Source of the DNA: Dipteris shenzhenensis | Lineage: Eukaryota; Polypodiophyta; Polypodiopsida; Gleicheniales | Reading direction: 5' to 3' (one strand) | Assembly: GCA_047967505.1 (NCBI GenBank) | Contig: CM106539.1 | DNA: 64,000 nucleotides | Shown here: positions 33,532 to 44,750 of the stretch, piece after piece | Layout of the letters: each line of letters starts with the position of its first letter | Position numbering within the stretch: position 1 is the first letter of the stretch | Program-made: the position numbers and the translations under genes | Notes under the pieces: generated by a model | What the model was told of the DNA's origin: nothing | Databases searched by the model: none | What the model saw: only the letters and a program-made list of their open reading frames with translations

Positions 33532-36159
33532 ATGGAAAAGGAAAAAAAAGGTCAGAGTTCTAGTTTGGTTTCAATGTTTTTCAACATTTATTTCTTCCAG
33601 CCATTGGATTTTTTATGTCCCAATGTCTTCACTCAGCTCCATCCTTCTTCCACAATGTGGTAAATCACCCAGAAATTAGATTGTAGGTTGATATGAACAG
33701 AACCAAGAAATTTGCAACAAAATGCGAGGAGAGTGGTTTGGAATTCTCTAAACAGCCCATCTCGCATTTTGCTGCAAATTCCTCTTGTGGACTCCTTGCT
33801 CATGAAAATTTTCATTCATTCCATTTTTTCTCTTGCATATGAGAGCATAGTGTCCAGGAATCACTGAAATGATCCAAGTGCTTGATTTGACATGCACATG
33901 AACAGAACTTGAGAATTTGCAACAAAATGCGAGGAGAGTGGTTTATAGTTCTCTAAACAGCCCATATCGCATTTTGCTGCAAATTCCTGTTGTTGACACA
34001 TTCCTCATGAATAGTATCACTCATTCCATTATTTCTCTTGTATATGAGATCATAGTGTCCAGGAATCACTGAGATGAACCAAGTTCTTGATTTGACATGC
34101 ACATGACCAGAATTTGAGAATTTGCAACAAAATGCGAGGAGGGTGGTTTACAATTCTCTAAACAGCCCATATCGCATTTTGCTGCAAATTCCTGTGTATT
34201 ATTTGTTTCTCACTTCTACCTCATTAATTTGCTACCTTTAGCCCTGTGGAGATCTTCCTTGATGATGAGAAATGTTTTTGTTTTGGAACAGCTGGCTCCC
34301 AGGCCCCACCTTTCAAGAGGAAGCTGGACTTTTCTGCTGCTATAATAAAACCTCAGCAATCACCAGGTGAGTAATGAGATGTCATGAAGGAATTATCTGG
34401 TGATATACAATGCACTCACTGATTGCTTATGTCAGCATATAGAATTCATAGTATATAAGTTTTTGAACAGGCAAAAAGAAGAGGCTGGAGCAGAGTGCTG
34501 ATTCTTCCAGCAAAAAACAAATGGAACCAGAAGAGGACAGTTCTCCAGATTTGCTCCTATTTGAGTTTCTTCACAAATGCAAGGCTCAGAGTAACTTCCA
34601 TTTATACCACAGTATTTTCAACATGGAGTTCTCAATGAGCTCTGTACTGGAGCAACACAAAGATTTTCTTTCAGACTATTGGGATGCCTTCAAAGAACTG
34701 ACAGAGGCAGGAAGAATTGTGGGAGGTGAAAAGGTTTTTGTGCACATTAATCATATTGTCTCCAATGACAGGCTGAGGTACCATGTGAGCAGAAGATTTG
34801 ACAGCCTGCCTGATCACTATAAATTCAACTGTACTTTGCACACCAGAAAGTGCAGAGTGCTGGAGGAGAGCATGGCATTTCTCATGTACATTGTCTTCAG
34901 TCAGGAGTCTTTGGATGAACAAGGGCAGGAAACAGAAGAAGAAGACACATCTGAAGCTTCTGAAAAGGAGGATGTTTCTTTGGGCTCTGAAATGGCAGAG
35001 CAAGAAGAAGATATCAACCTTCAGGATGAGGGGCTGCAAGTGGCTGCTCTTGACCTTGTTCAACTGAGGAATAAAACTCTGAGGGGAGCAGAGCCAGTTG
35101 AAGATTTTGATGTTCAAAGCAGCAACTATGCAGTGCCCATGCTTCCAGGTGTGTTGATTGGTGGAAAGGATTATGTTTTCCTCCATGATATAGAGTATAT
35201 GTTTGATTTGAGGGAGGACTATGCCATTTCCCTTATTGCCCAGGCTTCAAGGCTTGACAAGGAGGTTGGCATAGAGGATGACCAATCACTTCTGGCTTTG
35301 GAAACAATGTTTGATCCTGTAGAGGCCCTTTCATTTTGTTTCAAAGAGGCTGAAAAGTTCCAAGAGCCAGATGAAGCTGCCTTCCAGCTCACACAGGAAG
35401 CTATGAATCTCCCAGCTCTATACACAGAAAAGACTAGAGAAGAGGCTGTACAAGACGGGAGAGGGATAAATCTTTGGAAAGATGAACTGCTTGTTGCTGA
35501 TGAAAATGAGAAGGTACTTCAAATCATATACTTTGACTTCTGCTTAACTTTAGTTTTGTAGGTTGTGTATTGTCTCACTCCAATCCTTTGATATGTTGCA
35601 GCTACAAATTGAGGATGACACATTCCTCCAGAGATCAAGTGGAAGCAGGCAGGTTGGGTTTGGCAAAATGTCAGGCCTAGCTCATTATATTCATGATCTA
35701 GGCAGTGCCAAGATCTTGATTTACCATAGGCAGTTGAGCACCAATGGAGAAGCCATTGTTTACTTCCTAAAATGTTTGTCCAGGGCTTTAGGTGGACATG
35801 CTCTTTCATGGCAAAAGGAAAAGATCATTTTGATAGAGAGGTTGTCTGCCATAGATATATTTGGAGATTATGTGAATAAGCAGGCCTCTAGGGCCGCTTA
35901 CTTTTTGTCTTACACTTCTTATGCATTAGCATGTGGTGTTAAGGACCCCAAATATCTGGAGGGCTATGGAAAACACCAGCTTGTAAGGTTTCGAGAGCCA
36001 CCCATGATTGCATCAGGCCACACAATCCAAGAAGAGGAACAGGTGGAGAGAGCTGAAGAAAAGGATAAAGAGACAGTCAACATCAAGCCAATAAAGAAGA
36101 AAAAGACTCCAATCAAGATCAAAAAGAGAGTTCCGATGAACAGGCCCTGGGAGAAATAG
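33532..36159 (+). CDS. Gene C: 564-aa protein of unknown function
   Basis: The exons are 33532-33550, 34292-34366, 34471-35513 and 35602-36159, 1695 nt in frame. The start MEKEKK is in a very short first exon. Residues 7-50 are basic (PPFKRKLDF, GKKKRLEQS), probably a nuclear signal. Residues 50-180 form a globular region (FEFLHKCKAQSNFHLYHSIF). Residues about 180-218 are strongly acidic (ETEEEDTSEASEKED). Residues 240-400 and 410-520 are two further conserved-looking domains (VPMLPGVLIGGKDYVFLHDI; ILIYHRQLSTNGEAIVYFLK). The tail is Lys-rich. The last exon is also preserved in copy 1, apart from an in-frame length change, so selection may act on it. No family is recognised. An acidic patch with a nuclear signal beside an H3-like protein invites, but does not prove, a histone-chaperone role. 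Confidence 0.75.
33718..33780. repeat. Hairpin repeat 4 (right type, in intron 1 of gene C)
   Basis: AAATTTGCAACAAAATGCGAG pairs with CTCGCATTTTGCTGCAAATT. The arms match the left-type hairpins; the loop differs (gagtggtttggaattctcta). Confidence 0.83.
33914..33985. repeat. Hairpin repeat 5 (right type)
   Basis: The same arms as hairpin 4. It is embedded in a roughly 205-bp unit repeated at 34119. Confidence 0.83.
34119..34190. repeat. Hairpin repeat 6 (right type)
   Basis: The same arms. It is the third copy in the 740-bp intron 1 of gene C, making six hairpins in about 2.1 kb. Confidence 0.83.
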
Positions 36160-36482
36160 GATTTAGTCATCGAATATAGCACAAACATTATATTAAATTT
36201 GAACTGATTTGTATAAAGTCTTTGATATCTGGTATGATCTTGTATAAATGATTAATAAGTTGATGATGAAATGATTTGTATATTTACATAGAGTGGTGTC
36301 GTTAAATATTAAATGAACAATATATTGAAATTGTAAACAAATTGTATTAAGTTCAGATCATATGTTTCACATTGAAATTTTTTTCATGCATAACACCAAG
36401 AGTCACTTGTTCCACTAAAAAAATTTATATTGAATGAGTTTGAAAACATGTGGACATAACCCCAATATGTTACAAATGAGTC
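36160..36482. other. Convergent spacer between genes C and D
   Basis: A 323-bp AT-rich spacer that is also present in copy 1 (506-829) with many small differences. No frame. It probably holds the 3' ends of both transcripts. Confidence 0.6.
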
Positions 36483-39218
36483 CTATTCATGTTTACTTGT
36501 CCATTTATGGTTTCTAAATATCTTCGATTCCCTCCACTGTCTATGTCTCTCTGCTGCAATTGAATTGTCTAGAGCTTGTCTTCGTCTTTGCTTTTGGGCT
36601 AGAAGAAAAGCAAGCTTGATTTTGGAGCTAGCAACTTTTCTTTTAGCATGCAGCCTTTGTAGTATGCCTCGGTAAAACCATTGGAAGACTTCCTTCAGAC
36701 TATTCGCCTTCTGACTCCCTCCATAGTGTTGTGTGTGTCTAAAAAATGCATTACGTGCCATGTAGTGAGACTTCTCCATGCCTTGGGTAGACCAAATAGC
36801 TGGGCATCCATACTTTTTGACAAAATAGGGAAGGTGGTTGTATATGATATGCTGTAAGACATAAGAATGCATAGTAAGTAATAAAAAAAAGAGGATCACA
36901 CTTAAGTAAAAGAAAAAGACAGAACCTTACCATGTAGTGAGTTATATTGCAGGCTGTCCACGCGTCTTTCATTGACTTCCCAAAATGTTTAATTGCCTCC
37001 TCAAAGTTCTTGTAATCACTCTTTGTCCATGTTACTTTGTCACAGAACATGAAGAGTTGATCAAGAGACCTCCACACCTCTGCCTTCCTATTTTGTGCTT
37101 CCCCATCAGCCTCATGATCTTTCACAGCATTATGGACTTGCTTCCACAATCCATAATTAATCTTTGAAACTGCTCTACCTTGCCTTACTTGCTTAATGTG
37201 TTTGGGTCGAGACAAGAATCTTCTTGCCTTAACACCACCAATAGAGGGCTTGATTGGTACCTCCTTGCCATTGGTAGACTTTTTAAAATCCTTTGTGATT
37301 TGAACATCTCCTCCATGCAGACCTATATCGGATAACACTTTTTCCAATGCTTGAAGAGCATCCTTTCTATTTTTTTCGGGACGGAGTTTCCAAGCAAATC
37401 CAATATATAAAAATACCAATTTCTCAATAATTCGACATAGACCATGCAATGTGCAGATGTGAACATTACATAGTGGAATGTCCAGAATGGCCTTGAAGTC
37501 AGGGTCAACTTTATCTCTATTAGGTGCTCTCTTCCACCATTTTGAATCCATTACTTGAGCTGATTCTTTGCAGTAAAGACAAGGAGACTTTGAGTTGCCT
37601 CCTTTACTAATGTTATACATGCACTTAAGTGTTTTAAGATCCCCGGCCATGTGCCACTCGACTTGAAAATCACCTTTTCCTGCAACATGGAGATTCTCGC
37701 CTTGCACTTGTCTTTTGATTATTGTTGGTATTTCCGTGTGATGAAACACCCAATCTAGTGTTTCATGGTCTTCGGTCTTCACCTGCGAGATTATAGAAAA
37801 CAAAAGTATTACTATATCAGATTTGATAACAATGATCAAAATCAAGTATAAAACAGCCCATGATCATACCTGGAACGAGCCTAACCACCATATGTGTTTC
37901 TCTGACTGCACACTAAAATACTTCGAACTCGCTTCAGTCAATGATGTATCAATCGCTCCATTCATCAATGTAATAGTAACTCTTTCCATTTTCTTTTCCT
38001 TTACAACCTCACACTCATCCAGTTTGATAACAAATTTCAAAATGCCTTTGCACTCCTCAAATGTTATTCCATAAAACTCGACCATTCTTTTTTGAAGTTG
38101 TTGCAGATCTAAAAATATATTGTTCCAAGGATCATACACAGTGGTTCCTTTAACACCATGAAATATTTCTTCAATATGGATATACTGCCCAATAAATTCA
38201 TCTATACTTTCATTCAAATGACCTCTTATCCTCCACACAGTTGCTGGATTTGGCAGTAAAACTCGTTTAATCCTTTGATCTTTCAAAGTTGAGGATATCG
38301 CATGGAAAATCGAACTATATCCCTTCCTGCTAACTCCACTAACATCAAGAGCCTCTTGGATTATAGTGCCATCAACTTGATTATTGGATACAAAGTCCTC
38401 TACAACATTGCGTTTGACTGTTTTGTATTTTTTTTCCTCAATCAAACCTTTTGCTACACCGCAAGAAAGCAATCCTTTCATTTGTTTAACAGGAAGAAGG
38501 TTCGGGTCCATATTTTCTTTTGCAGGCTCCAATAATTTCCTGTAATAACAACATTATATGACTATATTATTCAGCACCTCCATTCTTATTTTGCGACAAT
38601 CAACGAAATAGATATAGTCTGGAAGAGAGCCTTTTTGAGTATACAAAATGATAAATTTCAATCTAACCTTGCTTCCTGAATTCGTCGCTTGCATCCACCA
38701 GTCCCAGCCTTCAAATTTGCAATGTTTTTAATCTTCCTGCTACGTTGTCTGTCTCCAAGCACGGTTCTCTTCTTTCTTGCTCTTGTCAATTCTTTTTTAC
38801 TCTTTGAATGCTCCTCGATTTCATTCTGCAACTGCTGCTCCAATTTTGCACGAATGGCTATCTCCTCCATCTTGGCCCCCTTTTCTTGTAGGTACATCAT
38901 TTTATACGTTTCCGCAAATGCAGATTGCGCTGAAATATAACCATGAAGTCCATTTTGTCCATCGCCGGCAAACCTCAGTAATGTGGTGGGATTGACAAAT
39001 GGAGGTGTAGAGTTTTTTACTTGACATTTTGGATATATGCTTCCGTCGCACCATAAGTCAATATGTTGAAGCCCTTCTCTTCTCATATTTTCCCGCTGTT
39101 GAGCATTCAGCACCGTATCCTTTCGTCTTTTTTGTGCTGGAGCATATTGTTCTTCCAAGTCGATGTGAAGATGGTGTAATCGCTTCTTCTGAGATAGTGA
39201 CTCACTAGTATCGGCCAT
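36483..39218 (-). CDS. Gene D: 813-aa transposase with RAG1/Transib-CMC-type catalytic core
   Basis: The exons (minus) are 39218-38668, 38539-37870, 37782-36931 and 36851-36483, 2442 nt with no stop. Residues 1-183 include a coiled, basic region (KSKKELTRARKKR) and a possible zinc site. The catalytic candidates are Asp358 (IKLDEC, before a strand RVTITLM), Asp455 (HMAGDLKTLK) and Glu717 (STQGMEKSH). Between the last two lie Cys475-x2-Cys478 (PCLYC) and His692-x4-His697. From memory, mouse RAG1 uses D600, D708, C727/C730, H937/H942 and E962. The spacings here are +97, +20/+23, and His 25 and 20 residues before Glu, against +108, +19/+22 and 25/20. EDHETL (411-416) also resembles RAG1. It therefore looks like a zinc-bound RNase H-fold cut-and-paste transposase. 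The superfamily label is inference; the terminal repeats do not start CAC. Confidence 0.85.
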
Positions 39219-39587
39219 TTTTTGTGCTCCTGAGGTTGCGAAGTTTGTTTTTCAATCTCATAGTCGTTTTGTAACATGAATCGTGGAAGTGTGGCGGTAT
39301 CCATGTGAATATTTTGAAAACTTGCAATCACTAAGTTCAGTGATGGACTCTTAATGAAAGACCTGCACACGTCGGCCAAAGAGATGCGGAATCTTTGGTA
39401 AACAAAAAAAAATCTAAGAGGATATTTAATACAAAATCGTGTTAGTCAGACAAAAGATTATCTTATTCCTTTTTGAATTGATAGTTCTGTAGTCCTTACT
39501 GACAAATCTGAGCCACGTTTCCGTATTTTACTATTTTTGAGGTCTTTTAGGAGAGAAATAAATCAAAAAATAGTGAATTTCTTACAG

Positions 39588-39620
39588 GGCCCCAAAATGA
39601 GTTCCCTTTTTCCCTAATGT
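39588..39620 (-). repeat. Right terminal inverted repeat
   Basis: GGCCCCAAAATGAGTTCCCT then TTTTCCCTAATGT. It is the inverse of 27922-27954 and matches copy 1 at 3930-3962. Confidence 0.92.
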
Positions 39621-40050
39621 AGCAGCAAACCTCAATAAGCCTGCAAAAGCAATTGCGAATCTTTTCCAAGAACACCAACCTACCATGCAATACAGCACGC
39701 AGAACATTTGCAATAAAATATATAGAATGTGGGCGTGCAGGTCTCCACCTACTTGCTTAGTAGTGGGAAAAAACTTGAACAATCAACACAAAGTTGTACG
39801 ATTGTGCACTAAACAGTATGTGCAACCTACAGGTCATAAGCAAGGAAAAAGAAAAACAGCCGAAACAAGTCCGGAAAAGAACAGTACCAAGGCATAGTTA
39901 GTTTACTATGCAAAAATAGAAGACACGCCAGGTTTTCCATGTTGCTGCCATCGGTGAAGGGAAGTTGAAACCCGTTGCTGCAGGTCATGCTGAATTCATG
40001 AGTTCCCACAACTTGTGGCACCCCAACAGAGAATTAAAAGAATTCTGTAA

Positions 40051-41238
40051 GGCAACGCTGGCTCGGGGAAAACATTCACAATCATACTAATATACTTGCA
40101 CAAAGAAAACAACAGACCCTGAGTTGTCAAGAGCTCTTCTTTTGGCATACAGTGGAAAAGCAGCAAGAGGAATTGGCGGAAACACGATACATGCAGCTTT
40201 GCACCTACCCTTACTTACAAGTACATATACAAGTCTCTGTGCAGACAAGCTCCAAACCCTTTCAGCTCTTTACAAGAACATCGAGCTAGTGGTCATTGAC
40301 GAAATCTCATGGGTCAGGCTAAACACATTCATTGCAGCTGATATGCGCATGCGTGAAATAAAGCAGAACCACGATGAGCCATTCGGCGAGGTAGACATTA
40401 TTTTTTGCGGAGACCTTTGCCAAGCAAGCCCTGTAAAGGATTCTTGGATATTTTCGCAACACTCAAAAGGAACAACATTGCTAGGTTCTTGGTGGACCAC
40501 ACACATCTACTTCTACGAGTTAAAGTAACCCATGCGCCAACAAGAAGGACCATTTCTCCATTTGCTAGACAAGATTCACATTGGAACACAAAGGAATGAG
40601 GACATTGCAACATTGAACAACCTGTACGTAAAGACCAGTGCCACATAAGCATATGGTTCCACACCTTTTCTACACAAATGTTGCTAAAGATGCACACCAC
40701 AAATACTCCTTCCAAACACTACAAACAAGCTTGCAAGTCTTCATGGCAGTAGACCACAAACACAGGACATGCAACAAAAAAATAAACATCCCAACTGAGC
40801 CAAAATCAACTGCTGGCCTTTACAACGCGCTTAAGCTTAAAGAGGGGATGATTGTTGAAATATACTCCGGTAATCTGAACATCAGTGTCAGCATTGTCAA
40901 CGGCACAGAAGGAGCATTCAAAGGGTAAAGCATTAACAACAGAAGCCTGATGTTATGGATTGAATTTGCAGACAACAAAACAAGAATGAGGGCTCGTGCC
41001 AAAAATAAGAGCAAATACACTGACAAAACGATGCCCCATTGGACACCAACTCCTCACAAGGGAGTTCCAAATAGGGAACAAGCACCTCAACACTGCAAGC
41101 AGAACACAATTCCCAATACAACCAGCAGCAGCAAGAACAATTCATCAGTCACAAGGCCTCACGATGGACTCTCTTGCCTTCGACCCATCAAACATCAAAA
41201 CACATGGGTTGGTATACACAGCCCTGTCACAAGTATGA
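40051..41238 (+). pseudogene. Helitron Pif1-family helicase (frameshifted)
   Basis: The motifs come in order: GNAGSGKTFTI (Walker A, 40051), then after a frame change GKAARGIGGNTIHAALHLP (about 40150-40210), ELVVIDEISWV (Walker B, about 40285-40315), IIFCGDLCQASPV (about 40400-40435) and HQSQGLTMDSLAF with HGLVYTALSQV (about 41145-41238). This matches the Pif1/RecD2 helicase that unwinds DNA in Helitron rolling-circle transposition. At least three frame changes and several stops make it non-functional. Confidence 0.82.
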
Positions 41239-41394
41239 GAACCAAAACATCTATACCTCCTGCACAAAATTGAACCAAGAAACGTGAAGGTGGACCAGAA
41301 AACATGATAATCTTACAAACACGAACAGGGCTAGAAAAACAATACAAAGTTTAAACACAAGTTCTTTCCAGTGTCACAAAGAAGACATAATACA

Positions 41395-41930
41395 TTGTCG
41401 AGACATCATGGATGCAATAATACTATGCCTTCAAGAAACACATGCAAGTAACTCCTGCCAGGGTTCCACCACATCACGACACAGCAAGGTTTAGGCCTGG
41501 CCATGTACTTCAAGGACAAACTCAGCATCATAAATTCAACACACATTTACACCCAGGGTTGCGAATGCCTGCTCACAGTACTAAGACTATCCTCAACCAA
41601 AGACATTGCCATTATAAACATCAACAAACCCCCAAAAACCAAAACGGCAACACTCATTCACACCTTGCAGGAACTATACAACAAAATACAAACAACTATA
41701 GAGACATACACTACAGGAGACTTCAACATTAACTTCGAATCAAATAATACAAACATATCCAACCTTATCCAATTCATGAACTGCAATAACATGATGCAGC
41801 TCATTATAGTCCCCACAACAATATATGGTAGTACTATTGACCACATAGGGAAAAACTCAGCAACAACAAACACTACACAAGGTACTTATTTCGTATACTG
41901 GTGAGACCACTCCCTCATATTCAATTCCTT
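41395..41930 (+). pseudogene. Helentron-type APE endonuclease domain (frameshifted)
   Basis: The translated segments are IILCLQETHAS (metal-site Glu), GLAMYFKDKLSI, TTGDFNINFES (GDFN-like), STIDHI and, near 41905, SDHSL in another frame. They occur in the order of the endonuclease/exonuclease/phosphatase fold, directly behind the helicase. One or two frame changes break it. Confidence 0.75.
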
Positions 41931-41999
41931 ATCCTATCAATAGAACAACAAAACCAACTCCCCACCCTATCAATTCCTTATCCTATCGATAAAACATAC

Positions 42000-43200
42000 A
42001 AAAAAGGCAGGCCAGTTGAACTATGTTCACCTTGTTCATACATGCCATTTATCAGTCGAACTGCAGGTGTACAGAAAAGGCTAAACTTTGAAGAGTTCCC
42101 ACTTGTTTTAAAGAAAGGCATTTTTTTGGCTGTTGTAAAGCTCACCTTGTTGCCAGGAGTTTATTACTGGTTTTGTCGTAGCTCTCAAAAGAAATGCATT
42201 CTACAAACTTGTTGCTAGAGGCTTTCATTGTGTAGTGGGCAGCTAAGATAGTTTGTTTATATCTTTTGTTAAGGTTTTACTGCTGCTAGAAAACAACTAC
42301 TTAAAAGTTTCCCTGGTATTACATTGGAGCTACTCAGAAAAGTCGTCACTATTCTCAAGAAACCTCACTGTTTGCTGTACAACACTGTTAGGTGCTGCTT
42401 CTTTTTCCTCTCTTAAGTTTTTGTCGTCACACAGTTACATGGAGGTGTGAAGGCAAATTTGTTGCCAGAAGTCTGTTCCTTATACGCCAGGATTCTTATG
42501 CTTACCAGTCACATTTTACACATTCACTATTCTAATGTTGTATACCTCTACATCTCCTCTGATGTTGAGAGTTGGATGAGGACTTCAATGAAATGATGTT
42601 CTTTAGAACTTTGGCTAAGGGTTTCTAGATCTTCTGCAAATATGATTTTTACCCCTTTACAAGGTTTTATTTTTGGTTGGTCAACCTTGCTTACTACAAC
42701 CAGATTTTTTACCTTGTTGGCATACAAAGGAGGCTGGCTTTATTGCTTGGTTTTTTTGGTAGTATTTTATACTGTTCTTGGGCTTCAATCGCTTAAGAAA
42801 TTTTTATTAGCAAGCATTTTTCAAGCATGTCAAACTTTTATTTGAAATCTCTTGATGCTTGAGACATCATTGTTAGGGAGAATTTTTTGGAAAAGAGCAT
42901 GCTGGAATCCTCTAATTGCAAGAGGAGTATGCATATAGCAAGAGGGTATGTTGAAACCTCTCATGTATTTCTAAACACCTCAATGGGAGATTATGCATGG
43001 ACTTTTCTAACTCCAAAAGACTAGGTGTGAGGGGCATTAAGCTTCCTATAGCTTGGATGTAGTTGCAAGACCCCCTTCAGCATAAATACTCTCAATTAAA
43101 GTATTGGTAAACATGGGTAACGTAAGTGAACTTGGGGCTTTTGGTTTTTAAGACCACCATGTCGATGATGTCAAACAAATTCAAGGAAGGATAGAAGGCA
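42000..43200. other. No gene seen
   Basis: T-rich stretch with short hydrophobic frames that look like composition effects. A short repeat of caattccttatcctatc occurs at about 41924-41990. It may still belong to the Helitron relic. Confidence 0.4.
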
Positions 43201-43307
43201 AAATTTGCAAAGGGTGTTTATAAAGTCAAGTTAGAAGTGCCCACGGACCTTAGAAGGCACTCAACACCCCTGCGCAATAGGACACACATATTGGACCCTG
43301 TGCTACA

Positions 43308-43560
43308 CTAATGAACAATAAGAGTAAGGCTCATAGAAGGTGGAGCCTGTGCTACACTAGAGAAGGTCTCGAGAAGGCAGGCACGGAGGAAGGAGAAGGT
43401 GCTCAAGGAATGTGCATTAGGCCGAAAACCATACATCATCATGACTAGGCTCAACATAGTGAGTTGTATGCTTTGCACCATTATAGCAAACTCAGCTATT
43501 GGAAGATACTCTTCCCAATTAAATTGCTTATGAGAAACATAAGCACGAAGCATATCTTCG
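43308..43560 (-). pseudogene. Ty3/gypsy integrase fragment
   Basis: The minus strand reads LRAYVSHKQFNWEEYLPIAE, then a frame-disturbed segment and MMMYGFRPNA. This is the typical Ty3/gypsy integrase C-terminal part (L-AYV---Q--W---LP-AEFAYN---H-S----PF---YG--P). It is isolated and short. Confidence 0.75.
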
Positions 43561-44258
43561 AGTATCTGAATTTTTCCACGAGGAGGAGAAGGGGAATGTC
43601 AAGTGGGTGGGGCCCCCCACCAAATAGGCCCCATGCTTATGAATGTGGCTACTTGCATAAGCTGATTCAACTGAAAGAGCCCCCCCTAGGTGCCTTACTA
43701 CACTACGAGTCCTCTCATGTTGTGCCTTCATAGCCCAAGAAAACCCAACCTTCTATGAGCCTTACTCTTATTGTTCATTGGTGTAGCACAGGCTCCACCT
43801 TCTATGTGGCTCTACTCATTGGAAGACGAAGCCACAGGATACGACCCTGCATTGTAGGATAGCTACAAGACCATAGGGGATAGGTAAGAGTTGCAAAAGG
43901 GTAAAAACATAGAGCAGAATTGTGGTCAGCCACATAGGTTGCAACACAATCCAAGAAAAGTAATAGAGCTGAATGGGTGTCCCTATGTAGCAGTATGGGT
44001 GCCACATAGGAGAGCTGGTCGGCCCAGCCATGGGCCATGCAACGAACACAACCCCTTTACAAGATCAAAACTGCAATGGTGTACTCTTTTCTGTTGAGGC
44101 ATGATAGTATCTCCCCTAATTTGACCATAACCTACTATCAAAACTTGACTCCTGAGATTTGATTAGGGTCCTCTTCATCCAAGTTGAAGCCCTTCTTATG
44201 GACAGTTGTATATCAGTGGAATGATGTTAAGAATCCTTTAAGGCCTATGTAAATGACA
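43560..44258. other. No gene seen
   Basis: Frames on both strands lack motifs. The sequence ggagcctgtgctacact occurs at 43340 and its inverse near 43785, so an old inverted duplication is likely. Confidence 0.4.
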
Positions 44259-44280
44259 CTAGGAGACATAGTTACACTGA

Positions 44281-44460
44281 AACACCGAAACGGCACAATT
44301 TAGGCCGAAACAACATTTCCCCCGTGCTCGACCCCCCGAAACGCAGCCGAAACGTGGCCGAAACACGATATGCGGCCTGAAACGATGTGCCGAAACACCA
44401 AAACGGCATCTAAAACGGCATTTCAAAGCCGAAATGCACCGTTTCTGGTGCCGTTTTGGG
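44281..44460 (+). repeat. Subterminal CCGAAAC motif array of the hAT element
   Basis: About eight copies of (C)CGAAAC(G) occur within 180 bp next to the left end; the right end has fewer (46833-46866). Subterminal motif clusters are the usual transposase binding sites of hAT elements. Confidence 0.7.
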
Positions 44461-44750
44461 CGTGACCTAAAAATAGGGATAGAATAAAAAAACACGCGCC
44501 TGCTTCTGTTCGTCGCATTTTTTTGCTCGCTTGCCTACTGCTCTCTCCCATGATTTCTTGGCCCACCTGGTTCTCTCCCAGCCCTACGAGTGGCTGCTCT
44601 TTTGGACACTCGGCTTTGGTGAGCACATTTCCTTTCTCTATGCTTCTCTTGCCACAAACATCTTGTTGTTTTTTGGCTACAACCATTGATTCTTGGCTTT
44701 TCCCTTTGAAATTTGATCTATTGCAACTTGTACAAGTGCTCTTTTTGCTC

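Larger units (their letters stand above)
27922..39620 (+). mobile_element. H3-Ulp1 transposon, copy 2: complete 11.7-kb four-gene DNA element
   Basis: The ends are 33-bp inverted repeats (27922-27954 and 39588-39620) with two mismatches, reading ACATTAGG-AAAAAGGGA-CTCATTTTGGGGCC. Inside are four spliced genes in the order A(+), B(-), C(+), D(-). A/B and C/D converge, and B/C diverge from a 1.5-kb control region. All four assemble in frame with GT/AG introns and no stop. The element splits a Helentron relic. No target-site duplication is obvious in the flanks (…GAAAACG before, AGCAGCAA… after). Copy 1 and the 534-bp derivative confirm the ends. Confidence 0.92.
39621..41930 (+). mobile_element. 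Helitron/Helentron relic, right part: Pif1 helicase and endonuclease
   Basis: This is the continuation of the relic cut by the 11.7-kb element. It reads, in changing frames, a Walker A box GNAGSGKT (40051-40074), helicase motifs, then an APE-like endonuclease. An endonuclease behind the helicase is the mark of the Helentron/Helitron2 branch. Rep (HUH) motifs were not found. Confidence 0.7.

Noticed and set aside
44259-44495. Minus-strand Arg/Cys-rich frame at the hAT left end
   Set aside because: It reads the CCGAAACG subterminal array in antisense; the hAT inverted repeat and target duplication explain the DNA.
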